Position numbers and translations under genes: made by a program. Under the pieces are notes generated by a model. It saw only the letters and a program-made list of their open reading frames with translations, made no database searches and was not told the DNA's origin. From the NCBI GenBank assembly GCA_942159475.1, contig OW804094.1, positions 61,438,966 through 61,502,965 on the forward strand: a stretch of 64,000 nt of DNA, written 5' to 3'. This DNA is from Sthenelais limicola (taxonomy: Eukaryota > Annelida > Polychaeta > Phyllodocida > Sigalionidae). Below, piece by piece: positions 22,170 to 33,064 of this stretch. How positions within the stretch are numbered: position 1 is the stretch's first letter; every line of letters starts with the position of its first letter.

Positions 22170-24674
22170 ATGCTTATTGACGCTTTGGTAATTAAGACTT
22201 GTTCTCTTAGGATCCTCATGCTGATGATGAGCGTCCGGGGAGAGGAACAGGGGTCTGTCACCGTCTTGAGGCAAAATTATGGGGTGGTATTCGTACCGAG
22301 GGGTGAATTGCTGACAGATATAGAAACATTGAAGTTGGGATTCAGGACTCGTCTCATACTAGAACCCCCGGGTGCACCCAGAATTAAAAACATGGTGTGG
22401 CCAGCCGGATATAAGAAGATGGGGATACAATTAGGGGAATATGAAGCAGAATTATTGCAACAAGCAGAGAGGGAGTATGTAAGAGTAAGGGAGTTGAGGG
22501 AACTCTTGAGGGAATCTAGGAAATTTCATAAGAGGGGCCTAGGAAAACCATTTGGAACCGTCCTGGGCGAAGTCTTTGAAATTGCCACGGATGATGACCT
22601 AAGAGATGTTGAAAATCACATCATGCATAAGATAGAGTTGGCAGAAGTAATGGATGCGCGGCTGCGAGGACCGGCGCTGCAAAAACTAGTGCACAATTCT
22701 AACACATTATTCTCATTTTTAAGGTCGCATGCAAATGATTCAGCACGCACAGTGGCGGAGATAGAGGATAGATGGTTGCTATACGCCAACAAATCAGCCA
22801 GGTTATCAGATAAAATGCATAATAACTTGGATGCGCAACTCTCAGTACAGAGAAATGTGCAAAGGGCGGTTTTGAAGTGCTTTACGCTGGGGAGCTACAT
22901 AGGAGATATGTCAAAAACAGGAGACGTCCTGGAGGCAGCAAGAGAGGGAAAGATACATCAGTCCCTAGCAAAAGTATTCAGGGAAAGGGACTGGGAGAAT
23001 AGAGTGCACACAGCCTTGGGGAATAATTCGGGCCTGTTGATAATGAAAGATTACATTAATTGGGAGGTGAATATGGGAGTGGTAATAGTAGACAATGCCA
23101 CTATAGAGATATCAGTACCAATATTCCTCACACAGGAGGAGGCAAGGAACCAACTGTTTGAATTAGAAGTGTTTTATACACCCATCCATGTACATAATGA
23201 AACCGACATGGGATGCACAAAGTTGAGATCAGCACCACAGCGGATGATCGCGGAGGAAAAATCAACAGGGGCCCTGATGGAAGTAGATCATGTGGGGCTT
23301 AGCCGGTGCGTAAGAGAAGATAGTTACTTATGCCCATTTCACTTCATTGATAATAGTGGGCCGGATGAGGATTGCTTGTTGGCTCTCTTTCAGGATCATG
23401 GGGATAGGATTATGGAGCACTGCATGTTTGATACGTATTTGGACAAATCTGCGCCGAAGCTAATTAGAAATGTGCATGGATCAACATACTTGCTTATCAA
23501 CGCGGGGCCGGTGGGTAATATGCTATGTGATAATGACACACAAAAAATTGACGTGGTGGGGATATCTGTTTTTGAAATTTCTTGTGGGTGCCAGTTGACC
23601 GTAGGGTCACATCTACTGCGTCCAAAGCTACTAGAGTGCAGAGAACTGTCGGCGATACAGGTATCAGTGGCTCACGGTTTTAACTTGGCCTTTGCTAGAG
23701 CATTTTCAATCCCAGTGGGGAATTTCTCGGGAGAAAGCTTGACAAACTTTTTGGTCCACCTGAATGTACCTTCAGGGGAAGAAATAGCGCATATGATTAA
23801 ACAAATGAGCCCAGGCCAATTTAAAGAAGGTATGGAAGTAAACGAGGTAGTAACGGCAATCCAGCAGAACAAGTTAAGACAAAAGGTATGGTCACTAAGG
23901 GCATGGCACTACTTATCAGACCTAACAGATAGGCCTAAGGTTTCACTAACAATTTGGCTAGTAGAAATATTACACATTATAAGAACAATATATATTTCAT
24001 ATAGGTTATTCAGGATAACTGCAGTCATAGGGGCCCTGAGAGGCACACTAGCAGGCCCCATGAGAAGTGCGACGCTGGAACTATTTCCAGACTCAGCATG
24101 GGAAGACATACACCTCCCACCAGACCCCACAATGCCACCACCAGGGGCTGGGCGGCCAGTAAGCCACTGGCCAAGCTACTCTACGATCTTAATGACGGCC
24201 TTCGCGATATACCTGTTGGCGAAAATGGCAATGTGGGCGTGGCGAAGGTGCGGCTGCGGGGCAGCGGGTGGTCACAACACCAGGGGTAGCACGATCCTAA
24301 GTTTGAGAGTGCAGGAAGGCCAGGAACGATATGCAATGTTCCTATGTAAGCTGGTCTACCCAGTAGAGGTATTACGTGCAGCAGCTCCACCGGTGGTCAC
24401 AGGATTGGTGGCAGTGAACAGCAAATGCTCACTGAAAACCAGGGTGGCTATAAAGTGGCAGGGGGGCCTGGAGGTCAGAAATGCCGGTCTAGTGGAGAAG
24501 ACCAGAAGGCCAGTTCCTCCGGCAACTGCACCAGTTGCCGGAGGAACTGGCCTTCTGGTCCCAACGGCCAGCAGGAAAGGTGGCGCTGTTAAATTCTACA
24601 TCAAACAGCCGCCTATTGGTGGTGACGGATCTCAAAGGTGTGGAGGCAGCGGTGGGTTCAGGTACTTAGCGTAA
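22170..24674 (+). CDS. env: Env-like membrane fusion glycoprotein (F-protein/errantivirus Env type, inferred)
   Basis: An intact 834-codon ORF from the ATG at 22170. A short hydrophobic N-terminus (ILMLMM) may act as a signal sequence. The block GTVLGEVFEIATDDDLRDVE followed by long helices resembles the fusion region of insect errantivirus Env and baculovirus F proteins. A Cys-rich middle (about 23,210-23,640) has pairs such as CVREDSYLC, ISCGC and DCLLALF. Several N-glycosylation sequons (NDS, NKS, NNS, NAT, NET, NFS) fit an ectodomain. Hydrophobic segments lie at about residues 591-630, and a strong membrane span at about 669-690 is followed by basic and Cys residues. The stop codon lies inside a GTAAGT donor (24671-24676), so the mRNA may be spliced into a different tail. 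I saw no clear furin site. The family is inferred from pattern, not from a search. Confidence 0.7.
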   Translation: MLIDALVIKTCSLRILMLMMSVRGEEQGSVTVLRQNYGVVFVPRGELLTDIETLKLGFRTRLILEPPGAPRIKNMVWPAGYKKMGIQLGEYEAELLQQAEREYVRVRELRELLRESRKFHKRGLGKPFGTVLGEVFEIATDDDLRDVENHIMHKIELAEVMDARLRGPALQKLVHNSNTLFSFLRSHANDSARTVAEIEDRWLLYANKSARLSDKMHNNLDAQLSVQRNVQRAVLKCFTLGSYIGDMSKTGDVLEAAREGKIHQSLAKVFRERDWENRVHTALGNNSGLLIMKDYINWEVNMGVVIVDNATIEISVPIFLTQEEARNQLFELEVFYTPIHVHNETDMGCTKLRSAPQRMIAEEKSTGALMEVDHVGLSRCVREDSYLCPFHFIDNSGPDEDCLLALFQDHGDRIMEHCMFDTYLDKSAPKLIRNVHGSTYLLINAGPVGNMLCDNDTQKIDVVGISVFEISCGCQLTVGSHLLRPKLLECRELSAIQVSVAHGFNLAFARAFSIPVGNFSGESLTNFLVHLNVPSGEEIAHMIKQMSPGQFKEGMEVNEVVTAIQQNKLRQKVWSLRAWHYLSDLTDRPKVSLTIWLVEILHIIRTIYISYRLFRITAVIGALRGTLAGPMRSATLELFPDSAWEDIHLPPDPTMPPPGAGRPVSHWPSYSTILMTAFAIYLLAKMAMWAWRRCGCGAAGGHNTRGSTILSLRVQEGQERYAMFLCKLVYPVEVLRAAAPPVVTGLVAVNSKCSLKTRVAIKWQGGLEVRNAGLVEKTRRPVPPATAPVAGGTGLLVPTASRKGGAVKFYIKQPPIGGDGSQRCGGSGGFRYLA
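24500..24560. repeat. Perfect 29-bp inverted repeat with a 3-base loop
   Basis: The left arm (24500-24528) and right arm (24532-24560) are exact reverse complements, separated by CAC. It lies inside the 3' coding part of the Env-like ORF, after the membrane span, and both arms are read in frame. Confidence 0.95.
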
Positions 24675-24961
24675 GTAATGTATTAATGCCATCTTCTTTT
24701 CCACTGTCTGTGGGCAAGGCAGGGACAGAGATCTGCAAACGAAGGGCCTGTGTGTTTCGCATTAATGAAAAGAGGGGGAAGGGGAGGGAGGGGAGGGGGG
24801 AGTGGTATCTGTATTTTTGCACTTTGTTAAATTTCAGAAACTCTGACAGGTGAAAAAAAGAGGAATCGATCTGCCTGAAGTAGTAACTGGGACGAGATGT
24901 TCGGGTTGCCCTCCAGCCAAAGCCTAATGGTTGTCTCTGTTTTTGTATTGTATTATATAGG
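24671..24961 (+). promoter_or_regulatory. Splice donor after the Env-like ORF and two downstream acceptors
   Basis: A consensus GTAAGT at 24671 overlaps the ORF stop. A pyrimidine-rich acceptor ends at 24837 (TTGTTAAATTTCAG), followed after 12 bases by CAG-GTGAAA, which could be a second donor. Another strong acceptor (TTGTATTGTATTATATAG) ends at 24961. Together they suggest a 3'-spliced env message with a possible 12-base micro-exon. Confidence 0.5.
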
Positions 24962-25153
24962 GCAGCAGAAGACCACGGATGCGGAAGGAATAGGATAAAT
25001 TAAAGGAATCCATTTGGTATTAAAAAGCCACCTGACAAAAAAAAAAGAAAAAGAAAAATTACCCGGATAGTGAGACGGTCTGAAATAAAATAAGGACGAG
25101 AAATATATAACTAGATAAAAGTAGAAATAGAGGGGCTAAAAAACAGAATTAGA

Positions 25154-25435
25154 ATGAGGGACAGCTTAAGGGAGATGATGGAATATAAGGAGCAGATCGA
25201 ACTCCCCCATATGCTAATAAATTTAGACAGTGAAGAGGAGAATTTGGAAGAAGACGATTGGTATACAACAGGTTGTATTATTAAAAGAGAAGATCTAGTC
25301 ATAGAGAATTGGGAGGAGGCAATAATAGATAGACAAGAATTGGTAGAAAATAGCAGTGGAGAAGTACAGGGGAAGGATAAAAACACAAGATTAAGCTGCT
25401 CAGAAGAAGCTAGCCAAACAAAAGAGGAAGCATGA
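25154..25435 (+). CDS. Small acidic ORF of Element 1, unrecognised
   Basis: A 93-codon ORF from the ATG at 25154, rich in Glu/Asp (for example DSEEENLEEDDWYTTG), with no membrane segment. It lies downstream of the Env-like gene and its candidate acceptors, so it could be a 3' exon or an independent small gene. No counterpart is visible, because the matching region of Element 2 lies outside the window. Weak support. Confidence 0.3.
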   Translation: MRDSLREMMEYKEQIELPHMLINLDSEEENLEEDDWYTTGCIIKREDLVIENWEEAIIDRQELVENSSGEVQGKDKNTRLSCSEEASQTKEEA

Positions 25436-27250
25436 GGGACCTCCAGGAAGGATAAAGGGAGATGGCCAATAAGGTTCGTGTGCAAGCAATTTTACACCCA
25501 TGAGGATAAATATAGGGGACTAGATCGATAAAATAAAGAGAAGGGGGAAAGGGGAAACAGACGAAAACCTGGGTAAAACCATGGAGGGAATGAAGCCTAG
25601 GAAGTAGTATAGACAATAGGTCACTATCATCGCGGGAGAGTTATCAATGCCATCATCAAGTTTAATGAGCTCTATCATCTTTTGAACCAAGGGAAGGGTA
25701 GTTAGTTGACCGTCTCACTCCGGAGAGAAGCCTAAGAAAAATAAAAGGAAAAATAACAAACGAACCCAAAACAAGCCCGATGCATCCGGGAACCGTACTG
25801 TATGCCCGAAGTAAAAACATAGAGGTAATTTACTAAGGAAAGATATGTCGGGCCCAACACACTGAGAAGGTAAGAAGGGCCCTATGCTTGCGTATCGCAT
25901 AGGCAAAAGCTGATCGCGATTGAACGCTTGGTTGTTCTCCTAATAGAATAGAATTGTTTTATATCTACAACAAGGGAGAGGGGGAATTCCCCTTTATTGT
26001 GACTGACCTGTAAAATAATTATAGCATGCGTGTGTATTCTCTAATTGCTGTGGTTGGGAACTTGTATCCCCTTTTATGAAGTAGTAATAATAGACTACCA
26101 GAAGCACCTGATGTTCCTGATGGAAAATATATCTGATGAATGTAAAATGAATTAGGTACTGCATGAAAGGGCGTTCATTGGGGGATTATAATGGATCATA
26201 TATATATATAATTAATTTAGAAACTGTGTCCAAAAGGGCATTTGTCATAGGAGTCCTGCCAATGCATGAAGAGCTTGTTGGTGAATAAGGGGAAGGGAAG
26301 GTAAGAGGCCTATAGCCCGCATATTTAATAAACTAAGATTGGTAACGTCTGTATTGTAGAAGGAGGCGGATACGAGGGCGTGCCCTGAGGTCCAAAGACC
26401 CCCACAAAAGAGATCAAGCTCTAGTGCCGCTTGCCTGGCCACAGAGGGAACGGAGAAAGGGCCAGCCAAGCGACCAACGACCCTCGCCGCATGCTTGACG
26501 GGCGACTGTCCCAATTGAAGTCGCCACCTGGAGGGCAGTGGAGCAACTATAACTATCTATAAACTGTGTTTGAACTATGGAATGCTGCGTGGATCCATTA
26601 TACTTATCTATATACACACATAAGCGAACTATACCCTTTGACGATTTCATTTAGTGACTACTTAATCTAACTGTGTGATTTACCATCGGTGGTTAAAGGC
26701 CACGTACCGTTCGTCTCAACGGTGCTCCATCCCTGCTCGACGAACGAGGTGGTTCGGGTGGGGATATCTATTTTTTTCTTTTATTAGGACTTATTGCTAC
26801 TTTGGCGCACTACTATTTACTCCGCTTATCATCCTATTGTATTGTTCATCAGTTACGAATGTATGTAATCTTAATTAACCTCTACCCTCGGGTATTTCGC
26901 GGAGGAAGGATTGTTCCCGCGAAGGTAAACTTTTAAAATTCTGGCCTTTGAAAATCTATTAATCAAAATCTAACTTTAGTCAAAATTAAGCGCGAGAAAG
27001 CGATATTATTGTTAAGAAAAGCAGATTTACTTTGTAAACTACCAGGACAAAATGTGGATACCAGTCATGTTCATCGTTGGACACCATTCCTCCTTCTTAA
27101 GAAATTATTATCCTTCATTATTGTTTAGCATGGGATGTCAGGGCTTATGCAAAGTTTTCAAGGGATCAAGACGTTTTTGTTTTGGCGTAGGTTTATGGGC
27201 CTACTGGCTTGGGTGTCATATTCTTCATTTTTTCACCTCTGTATTCGTAT
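25436..27250. other. Element 1 3' region without recognised genes
   Basis: Base composition becomes more balanced than in the purine-rich part. Only short ORFs without recognisable features are present. I see no further cassette copy. Confidence 0.5.
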
Positions 27251-27265
27251 CAAGAAAAAGGGTAG
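27251..27265 (+). promoter_or_regulatory. Polypurine tract of Element 1
   Basis: AAGAAAAAGGGTAG directly precedes the TG start of the 3' LTR, the usual place for plus-strand DNA priming. Confidence 0.7.
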
Positions 27266-27849
27266 TGTAGTAACTGTCGTTTACACCAGGGGGTAGCAGG
27301 GGAGGGTAGTAGGATACTAAATTGCCAGTAGAGCCAGGAGAGCATAGAGGGAAGGGAGGGGCCAAGAGTAAGGGAAGGGAGGGATAGGCCCAAAGGGGAG
27401 AACCAATAACAACCCTGACATCTCACATATATATACACATGTTCTTCAAGAGGAATACAGTTTGGGCTCATAACTAGACTTCTTGTGTTGTGTTGCTTCC
27501 TTGAGTTGACTCCATTGCTACATAGTTACTATAGTGACATAGGGAGATGGGATTCTCACCCTACTCATGGGAGGCCAGTATAGGCCACACTTATACCTAA
27601 AGAGCAGAGACTGAATATATACATCATGGACTCTACACCAAACTCATATAACTGATATCTATACCAGTAGTACATATAATACTCAATATCTCGAATGGAA
27701 ACTAAAGAGGACTACAGGGAAGACCCTAATCCTACTATGAGGAGTTCTACCCCTAAGACTACCATCATGTGCTGAGAAATACTTCGCTCTATATAGTAAT
27801 ATTACCCCTACACCTGAATCACCGTTAATCATAAGATCGCTACGTAACA
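27266..27849 (+). repeat. Element 1 3' LTR, complete
   Basis: It begins TGTAGTAACTGT and ends TACGTAACA (584 bp). The start matches the Element 2 LTR start (TGTAGTAACCGT at 32399), and the right part matches 7527-7794. The sequence just downstream begins ATATCTG. Confidence 0.9.
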
Positions 27850-28019
27850 ATATCTGTTCTTACTGTTCTACATGTTGTAACAAAAAGTCAAGACGCTAAG
27901 ATTCTCAGGCAACCTCTGGAAGAACTGGTTCAGTTTGCAACTGTAACCAGACATTGTACTACCTGATTTGTATTAAGATCTGCAAATAAAAGAATCTCTG
28001 AATTGAATTGAATTGAATT
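27850..28019 (+). repeat. Probable 3' tail of a LINE, ending in (GAATT)n
   Basis: AATAAAAG is followed by three to four GAATT units. This is a common end for CR1/L2-type elements in invertebrates. No coding part is present. Confidence 0.45.
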
Positions 28020-28523
28020 TTGAGGAAATAGGGCCGATGCATTCAGCTCAATTTTGTCCTGAAGTAATACTTCTAGGTTATAACAATTTTTACAGCAGAT
28101 TCATTGCCATGTTGTCTTACTGTGGTGCACTTTTAGGCTTTATGCACAAATAGAATTAACTATTAAGTGTTTGTTTCATCTTAAATGAGTTATGATGATG
28201 GACGTTTGCCAATTTCTGAACCCCAAATTTTGACTTGTCATAAAAACTGAACCACTGGGAGGAAATGCGTATAATGGGTATTGACAGAAACCTTGAAACC
28301 TGGACTCATGAGATATGTAGGTTCCAAATTGATCTGGAGAACCTTTTGAAATTCCATACTCCTGGCTGAATTGTACACGTTCAGAAAAAATGACCCAATA
28401 CCGTACCGGTATATGAAACGACCCCCTGGATGTCTAAAGACACTGCAAAAAGTCAATAGAATAGGCTAGAGTAAATTCCTTTTCATGATTTATCAGTTGT
28501 GTCTTTACATGCCCTAGCCATTG

Positions 28524-28652
28524 TGTAGATATTACTAACAGTGCCGCCACCTACTGGCGAGTGTATCAACCTACTACCTCCATCTGAATAAAGTAACCAG
28601 TTGCTCATAAGTTGTCGTTGAGTCATGTTGTACTAGAAGCAGTATTAGCACA
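28524..28652 (+). repeat. Candidate 5' LTR of Element 4, about 129 bp
   Basis: It starts TGTAGATATTAC and ends GCACA just before the PBS. It contains AATAAA and the inverted pair CGCCA/TGGCG. Without the 3' copy in the window the left boundary is a guess. Confidence 0.5.
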
Positions 28653-28665
28653 TGGTACCAGGAGT
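28653..28665 (+). promoter_or_regulatory. Candidate primer-binding site of Element 4
   Basis: TGGTACCAGGAGT begins with TGG right after the putative LTR end and lies 19 bases before the gag-pol ATG. Confidence 0.55.
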
Positions 28666-28683
28666 AAATGAAATAGAAGAGAA

Positions 28684-31600
28684 ATGGACGGAGTAAAACC
28701 ACCAGAACCGTTTGTATTTACTGGAGGAAATGTGTCAGAGAGATGGAAAGCCTTCAAAGAGCACTTTGAAATGTATGCTGAGGCCGTGGACGTGACGGGA
28801 GAGTCTAGAAAGACAGCTCTATTCTTAGTTACTGGAGGCGCGGACATCCGAAGGAAATACAAGACACTCGTGTTTGCTCCGCAGCAAGCAGGACCGCCGA
28901 TAGTCCAGGCAGAAGACAAAAAGGATTATAATACTGTAATAAGGAAGTTTGACGAGATTTGCCTGCCATTGAGAAGCAGATTCTTCCAACGATACCTGTT
29001 TAACTCCAGAGACCAACTGGAGGGAGAGTCCATCGAGGAATATGTGACAGAGCTTAGGATTAAGGCAGCCTCGTGTGAATGGGGTGAGGACAATGACAAT
29101 TTCATTCTAGAAAGAATGGTAGTAGGAATGAGAGACAAGAAACTAAAGGAGAAACTCATAAACAAGGAAACACTCACTCTTGACACTGCACTAAGGATGA
29201 GCATGAAGTATGCTCAGACACAGGAGGAGATGAAGGTAATGGAGCCAGGCGTCTCGGAAACTGTGAATGTAGTAAGGGGCGCACATGGCCAGAGCGCCCA
29301 GTACCGACAGCTGCCATCGGGAGGAGGAGGTCACACGCCCTGGAGGGCTCAGACGACTGACACTCGTGCTCCTCACGTGGACTGCAACAAATGCGGGAAG
29401 AAGCACGCTGTCAGGAGGTGTCCAGCTTTTAGACACAAGTGCTCGAGGTGCCGCAGGACTGGACACTTTGAGCAATATTGCTGGTCACGAGTGGATGAAG
29501 TAGTAGCACTAGAGGATAACGAGGAGTTCAACTTGACTGAAGATTCAGTATTCATAGGTGTGGTGAACAATAAGGAAATATTAAACATTCAGCTAAGCGA
29601 GCATCACCGCTGGGTGACGCAGCTGAAAATAGGCAAGTCCACGCTGACCGCTAAGCTGGACACGGGTGCGGGTGCAGACCTTCTCAATCATCAGGAGTAT
29701 CTAAACATGGAGGAAAGAGCTCCCCTGAAGCCAATACGAGCGAAGTTGACGGATTACAATGGGAGAAATATCCCAATCTGCGGATATTGCATCATGTTTG
29801 CCCTGGTGAATGGAAGGAGGCAAGCCATATGCTTCATTGTGTGTGATGGGATCACGCTGCTAGGAGGTGCGACAAGTGAAAGACTAGGTCTCATCGTGCG
29901 GACACTCTCTCTGGAAGAGAAGCAAAATAGGGGTAAGCAAGTTTATATGGTACAGAGAGATGAAAATATCACCGTAAAAGAATGTACTTTGCCTGAAGTG
30001 AACTCTAAGCTATCAACCATTCCAATTAAACACAGAATCGTTCTAAAAACTGATGCAGTGCCAGTCATACACCCGGCCAGGAGGGTTCCCGTTGCCATTA
30101 GAGAACAATTAAAACAAGAACTAGAGCGAATGGAGGGGTTGGGTGTTATCCATAGGGTCAATGGCCCCACAGGGTGGGTCAATTCGATGGTAACAGTAAG
30201 AAAACCTAATGGAGACTTAAGAATTTGCTTAGATCCTAGGGATTTGAACAAGGCAGTGGCGAGGGAGTACTTTCAACTTCCGACGCGTGAGGAAATATTT
30301 GCTGAAATATCAGATGCCACAATATTCAGCACGCTAGACGCTTCTCAGGCGTTTTGGCAGGTCCAATTAGATGAAGGGTCACAAAACCTGACCACTTTTG
30401 GTACTCCATTTGGGCGGTATGCCTATGAAAGACTGCCTTATGGGCTATGTTCGGCCCCGGAGGTCTTTCACAAGGCTATGGAACAGATGATGGAGGGCAT
30501 ACCAGGTGTGAGAGTTTACATGGACGACATATTGATTTGGGCCACTAGTGTACAAAAACACAATGAAAGGCTTGCATTGGTCAAAGCTAGGATCAAAGAG
30601 AACAATCTGCTGATGAATTGGGCGAAGTGCAAATTAGGCATGCCATCAGTGAAGTTCATTGGCGAAATACTAGGGGAAAAGGGCATATCGCCAGATCCAG
30701 GAAAAGTAGAAGCAATAGTTAAAATGAAAAGGCCGGAGAACAGGGAAGAACTCCAACGAGTCATGGGGTGTGTAAATTTCGTGGGCCGGTTTATTCCTAA
30801 CCTAGCGAATTTATGTGTTAACATTAGGCACCTCATGAAAAAAGAGACAGCATGGGTGTGGACTGAGAATCACGAACAGGAGTGGCAGAACATCAAGAAA
30901 AGTCTGTCCACCAGTCCAGTGTTGTGTTATTTTGATGTGAAGAGGCAGACAAAGGTGTCAACGGATGCCAGCAAAAGCGGAATTGGTGCAGTGCTTCTCC
31001 AGATGCATGATGGCATGTGGAAGCCGGTGGCTTACGCAGCTAGATCCCTAACTGAGTGTGAGCAGAGGTATGCTCAAATTGAGAAGGAAATGTTGGGGTT
31101 GGTGTTCGGCTGCGAGAAATTTCACACATACATTTATGGGCTGCGAAATATACAACTTGAGACGGATCATAAGCCACTGGTGCCACTCTCAGCAAAATCG
31201 CTTCATGACATGTCGCCAAGAATACAACGGATGATGTTGAGATTACAGAGATATGAGGTAAACATGCACTGGGTGCCGGGAAAGACTCTCTACATGGCTG
31301 ACACACTGTCTAGACAAGGTGCACCAACATCGATCAATAATGGGCTTAGCAGTGAGGAAGTGAATAGCCAGGTACATTTGATATATACAAGTCTCCCAGC
31401 TTCGGAGACTATGCTGCGAAGAATAGCTGAAGAGACAGAAAAAGACAGTATACTAACAGGGTCAAGCACTGTATTGTCGAAGGGTGGAAGAATGGTAAAT
31501 GTGTCGACTATATGGGGTATAAAGATGAATTATGTATTGTAAATGGGATTGTTCTGAAAGGTGACCGAATCGTGATACCCAGGTCGTTGAAAGGGGAAAT

Positions 31601-32398
31601 GTTAGATAAGCTACACGAGGGCCACATGGGGATCGAAAAACAACGAAGGTGGGCCAGAGACTGCATGTACTGGCCACGAATGAACAGTGACATTGAAGAA
31701 AGGGTTAAGAATTGTATAACTTGTCAAACCTACTTGCCTGCTCAGGCTAAAGAGCCATTGTTAACTGATGAAAACAAGTGGGGCCCATGGGAGAAGATCG
31801 GATGTGATCTCTTTCACTGGGCTGGGGACGAATATTTGATGGTTGTTGATTATTGTTCTTCATTCCCGGAAATAGTCCAATTAAGAAAAACCACCTCAGA
31901 ACAAGTAGTTATCCACCTAAAAAGCATAATGGCACGGTATGGGATCCCACAGGTTGTGGTGTCGGACAACGGCCCACAATTCGCATCAAGAATATTCCAA
32001 GATATCCTCAATCTAATGGTAAGGTAAAAAAAGCCATTGGAATTGTAAAGAACTTACTAAACAAGAGTAGAGACAGTGCGTAGGATCCCTATCTTGCATT
32101 ACTTGCATATCGCTCAGCACCACTTGCAGATGGGTTATCCCCAGCTGAGATAATGTTTGGTAAAAAGCTAAAGAACACTTTACCTGTTTTCAGAAGGTTG
32201 GAGCCCTCATGGATCGAACAACGACAAGTAAAGAAAAGACAGGAGAAACAACAAGACCAAGCTGCAGCAAGAGTTATGAACTATAATGACAGTGCAAAAC
32301 AACTCTCCCCACTGGTTCCCAATGATAATGTGTTGATAAAAGGTGAAAAATGGGACACGGGAGCTAAGGTGATACGCAAACTAAATGACAGGTCATAC
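28684..32398 (+). pseudogene. gag-pol: Element 4 gag-pol polyprotein, broken and truncated
   Basis: A single ORF from the ATG at 28684 to 31542 carries Gag, two zinc knuckles (CNKCGKKHAVRRC and CSRCRRTGHFEQYC), protease (KLDTGAGADLL), RT (RVYMDDILIWA) and RNase H (STDASKSGIGAVLLQ, LETDHKPLV). A one-base shift near 31,460 moves into the frame 31512-32027 with the integrase zinc region (HEGHMGIEKQRRW ... CITCQTY), then VVSDNGPQFASRIF. About 15 codons are then missing before YPQSNGKV, and a TAG sits at 32081. The last part (AYRSAPL ... LSPAEIMFGK) ends at the Element 2 insertion. It is a fused gag-pol of the K02A2.6/Mag-like kind (my classification), now dead. Confidence 0.85.
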
Positions 32399-32993
32399 TG
32401 TAGTAACCGTGGTTAACACAAGAGGGCAGTAGGGATGGGTAGTAGGGTAGGATATTTGACTTTGACTAAGGCATGCGCCAGGGGATGGGAGGGGCCAGAG
32501 GGAGGGGAGATATAATAGGATAGGGATCCACCAATGGGGATACCCGACACTCATCACCTGGGTATATATACGGGGAACATGATCATACAAACAAGAAGTA
32601 GAACAATGAGTAACAAGTAACATCAACTCTAGGAAGACTCCAGGGAAGGAGTCCCCATAAGATCTCTCTAATGGCTCAATATATACAACTATGGGAAGGG
32701 ATTATCAACCTAGCATCTATGTACAGGATAGGATACAATACACAAGTAGTGGCGTACTAAAACTCTTCGTGTTGTGTTGTTCATACTGGAATCCTACAAA
32801 CTACTATATACGACAATGACTCTCTATGAAATATAGCCGCCTATCTCGTAATACTGTACTGTATTGAACATCATGAGAATCAAGACCCAGAAGTCCGATT
32901 ATATTCGAATGCATACGACTACTAGCTAAATATATTCACCCTGGCCCGAAGCACCATCCAATAGCATAAAGATCCGAAGCTATGCGCGCAACA
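32399..32993 (+). repeat. Element 2 5' LTR
   Basis: 595 bp, beginning TGTAGTAACCGTGG and ending GCGCAACA. The first bases align with the 3' LTR of Element 1, and the downstream PBS is shared. It abuts the interrupted integrase of Element 4. Confidence 0.85.
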
Positions 32994-33013
32994 CTGGTTG
33001 GAGAACCACGGGA
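32994..33013 (+). promoter_or_regulatory. Primer-binding site of Element 2
   Basis: CTGGTTGGAGAACCACGGGA follows the LTR end and differs from the Element 1 site by one base. Confidence 0.75.
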
Positions 33014-33064
33014 TTGGAGATAGTGTGCGGAAGGGTGGGGTGAGTATAGATATAAGTTGGTTAA

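Larger units (their letters stand above)
7527..27849 (+). mobile_element. Element 1: giant Ty3/Gypsy-like LTR retroelement with accessory cassettes and an Env-like gene
   Basis: A 268-bp segment at 7527-7794 is repeated at 27582-27849 with one visible difference (TATG versus TACG near the end). Both copies end in GTAACA. The 3' LTR is complete (27266-27849) and is preceded by a polypurine tract; the 5' LTR is truncated to its right part. Inside, in order, are a primer-binding site, gag, pol, a purine-rich spacer, cassettes A-F, a tandem-repeat block, an Env-like ORF and a long 3' region. At 20.3 kb it is about three to four times the size of an ordinary Gypsy element. Element 2 in this window shares LTR ends, PBS, gag, pol and cassettes, so the layout is a family trait and not an accident of assembly. 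Confidence 0.85.
28524..32398 (+). mobile_element. Element 4: compact Gypsy-like element, left part, interrupted by Element 2
   Basis: A short candidate LTR, a PBS and a gag-pol reading region lead into the integrase. The integrase coding sequence stops abruptly at 32398, where the Element 2 LTR begins. The rest of Element 4, including its 3' LTR, should lie beyond Element 2, outside the window. Confidence 0.8.

Noticed and set aside
26660..26880. tRNA-like sequence in the Element 1 3' region
   Set aside because: GTGGTTCGGG-like fragments are present, but I could not build a cloverleaf.
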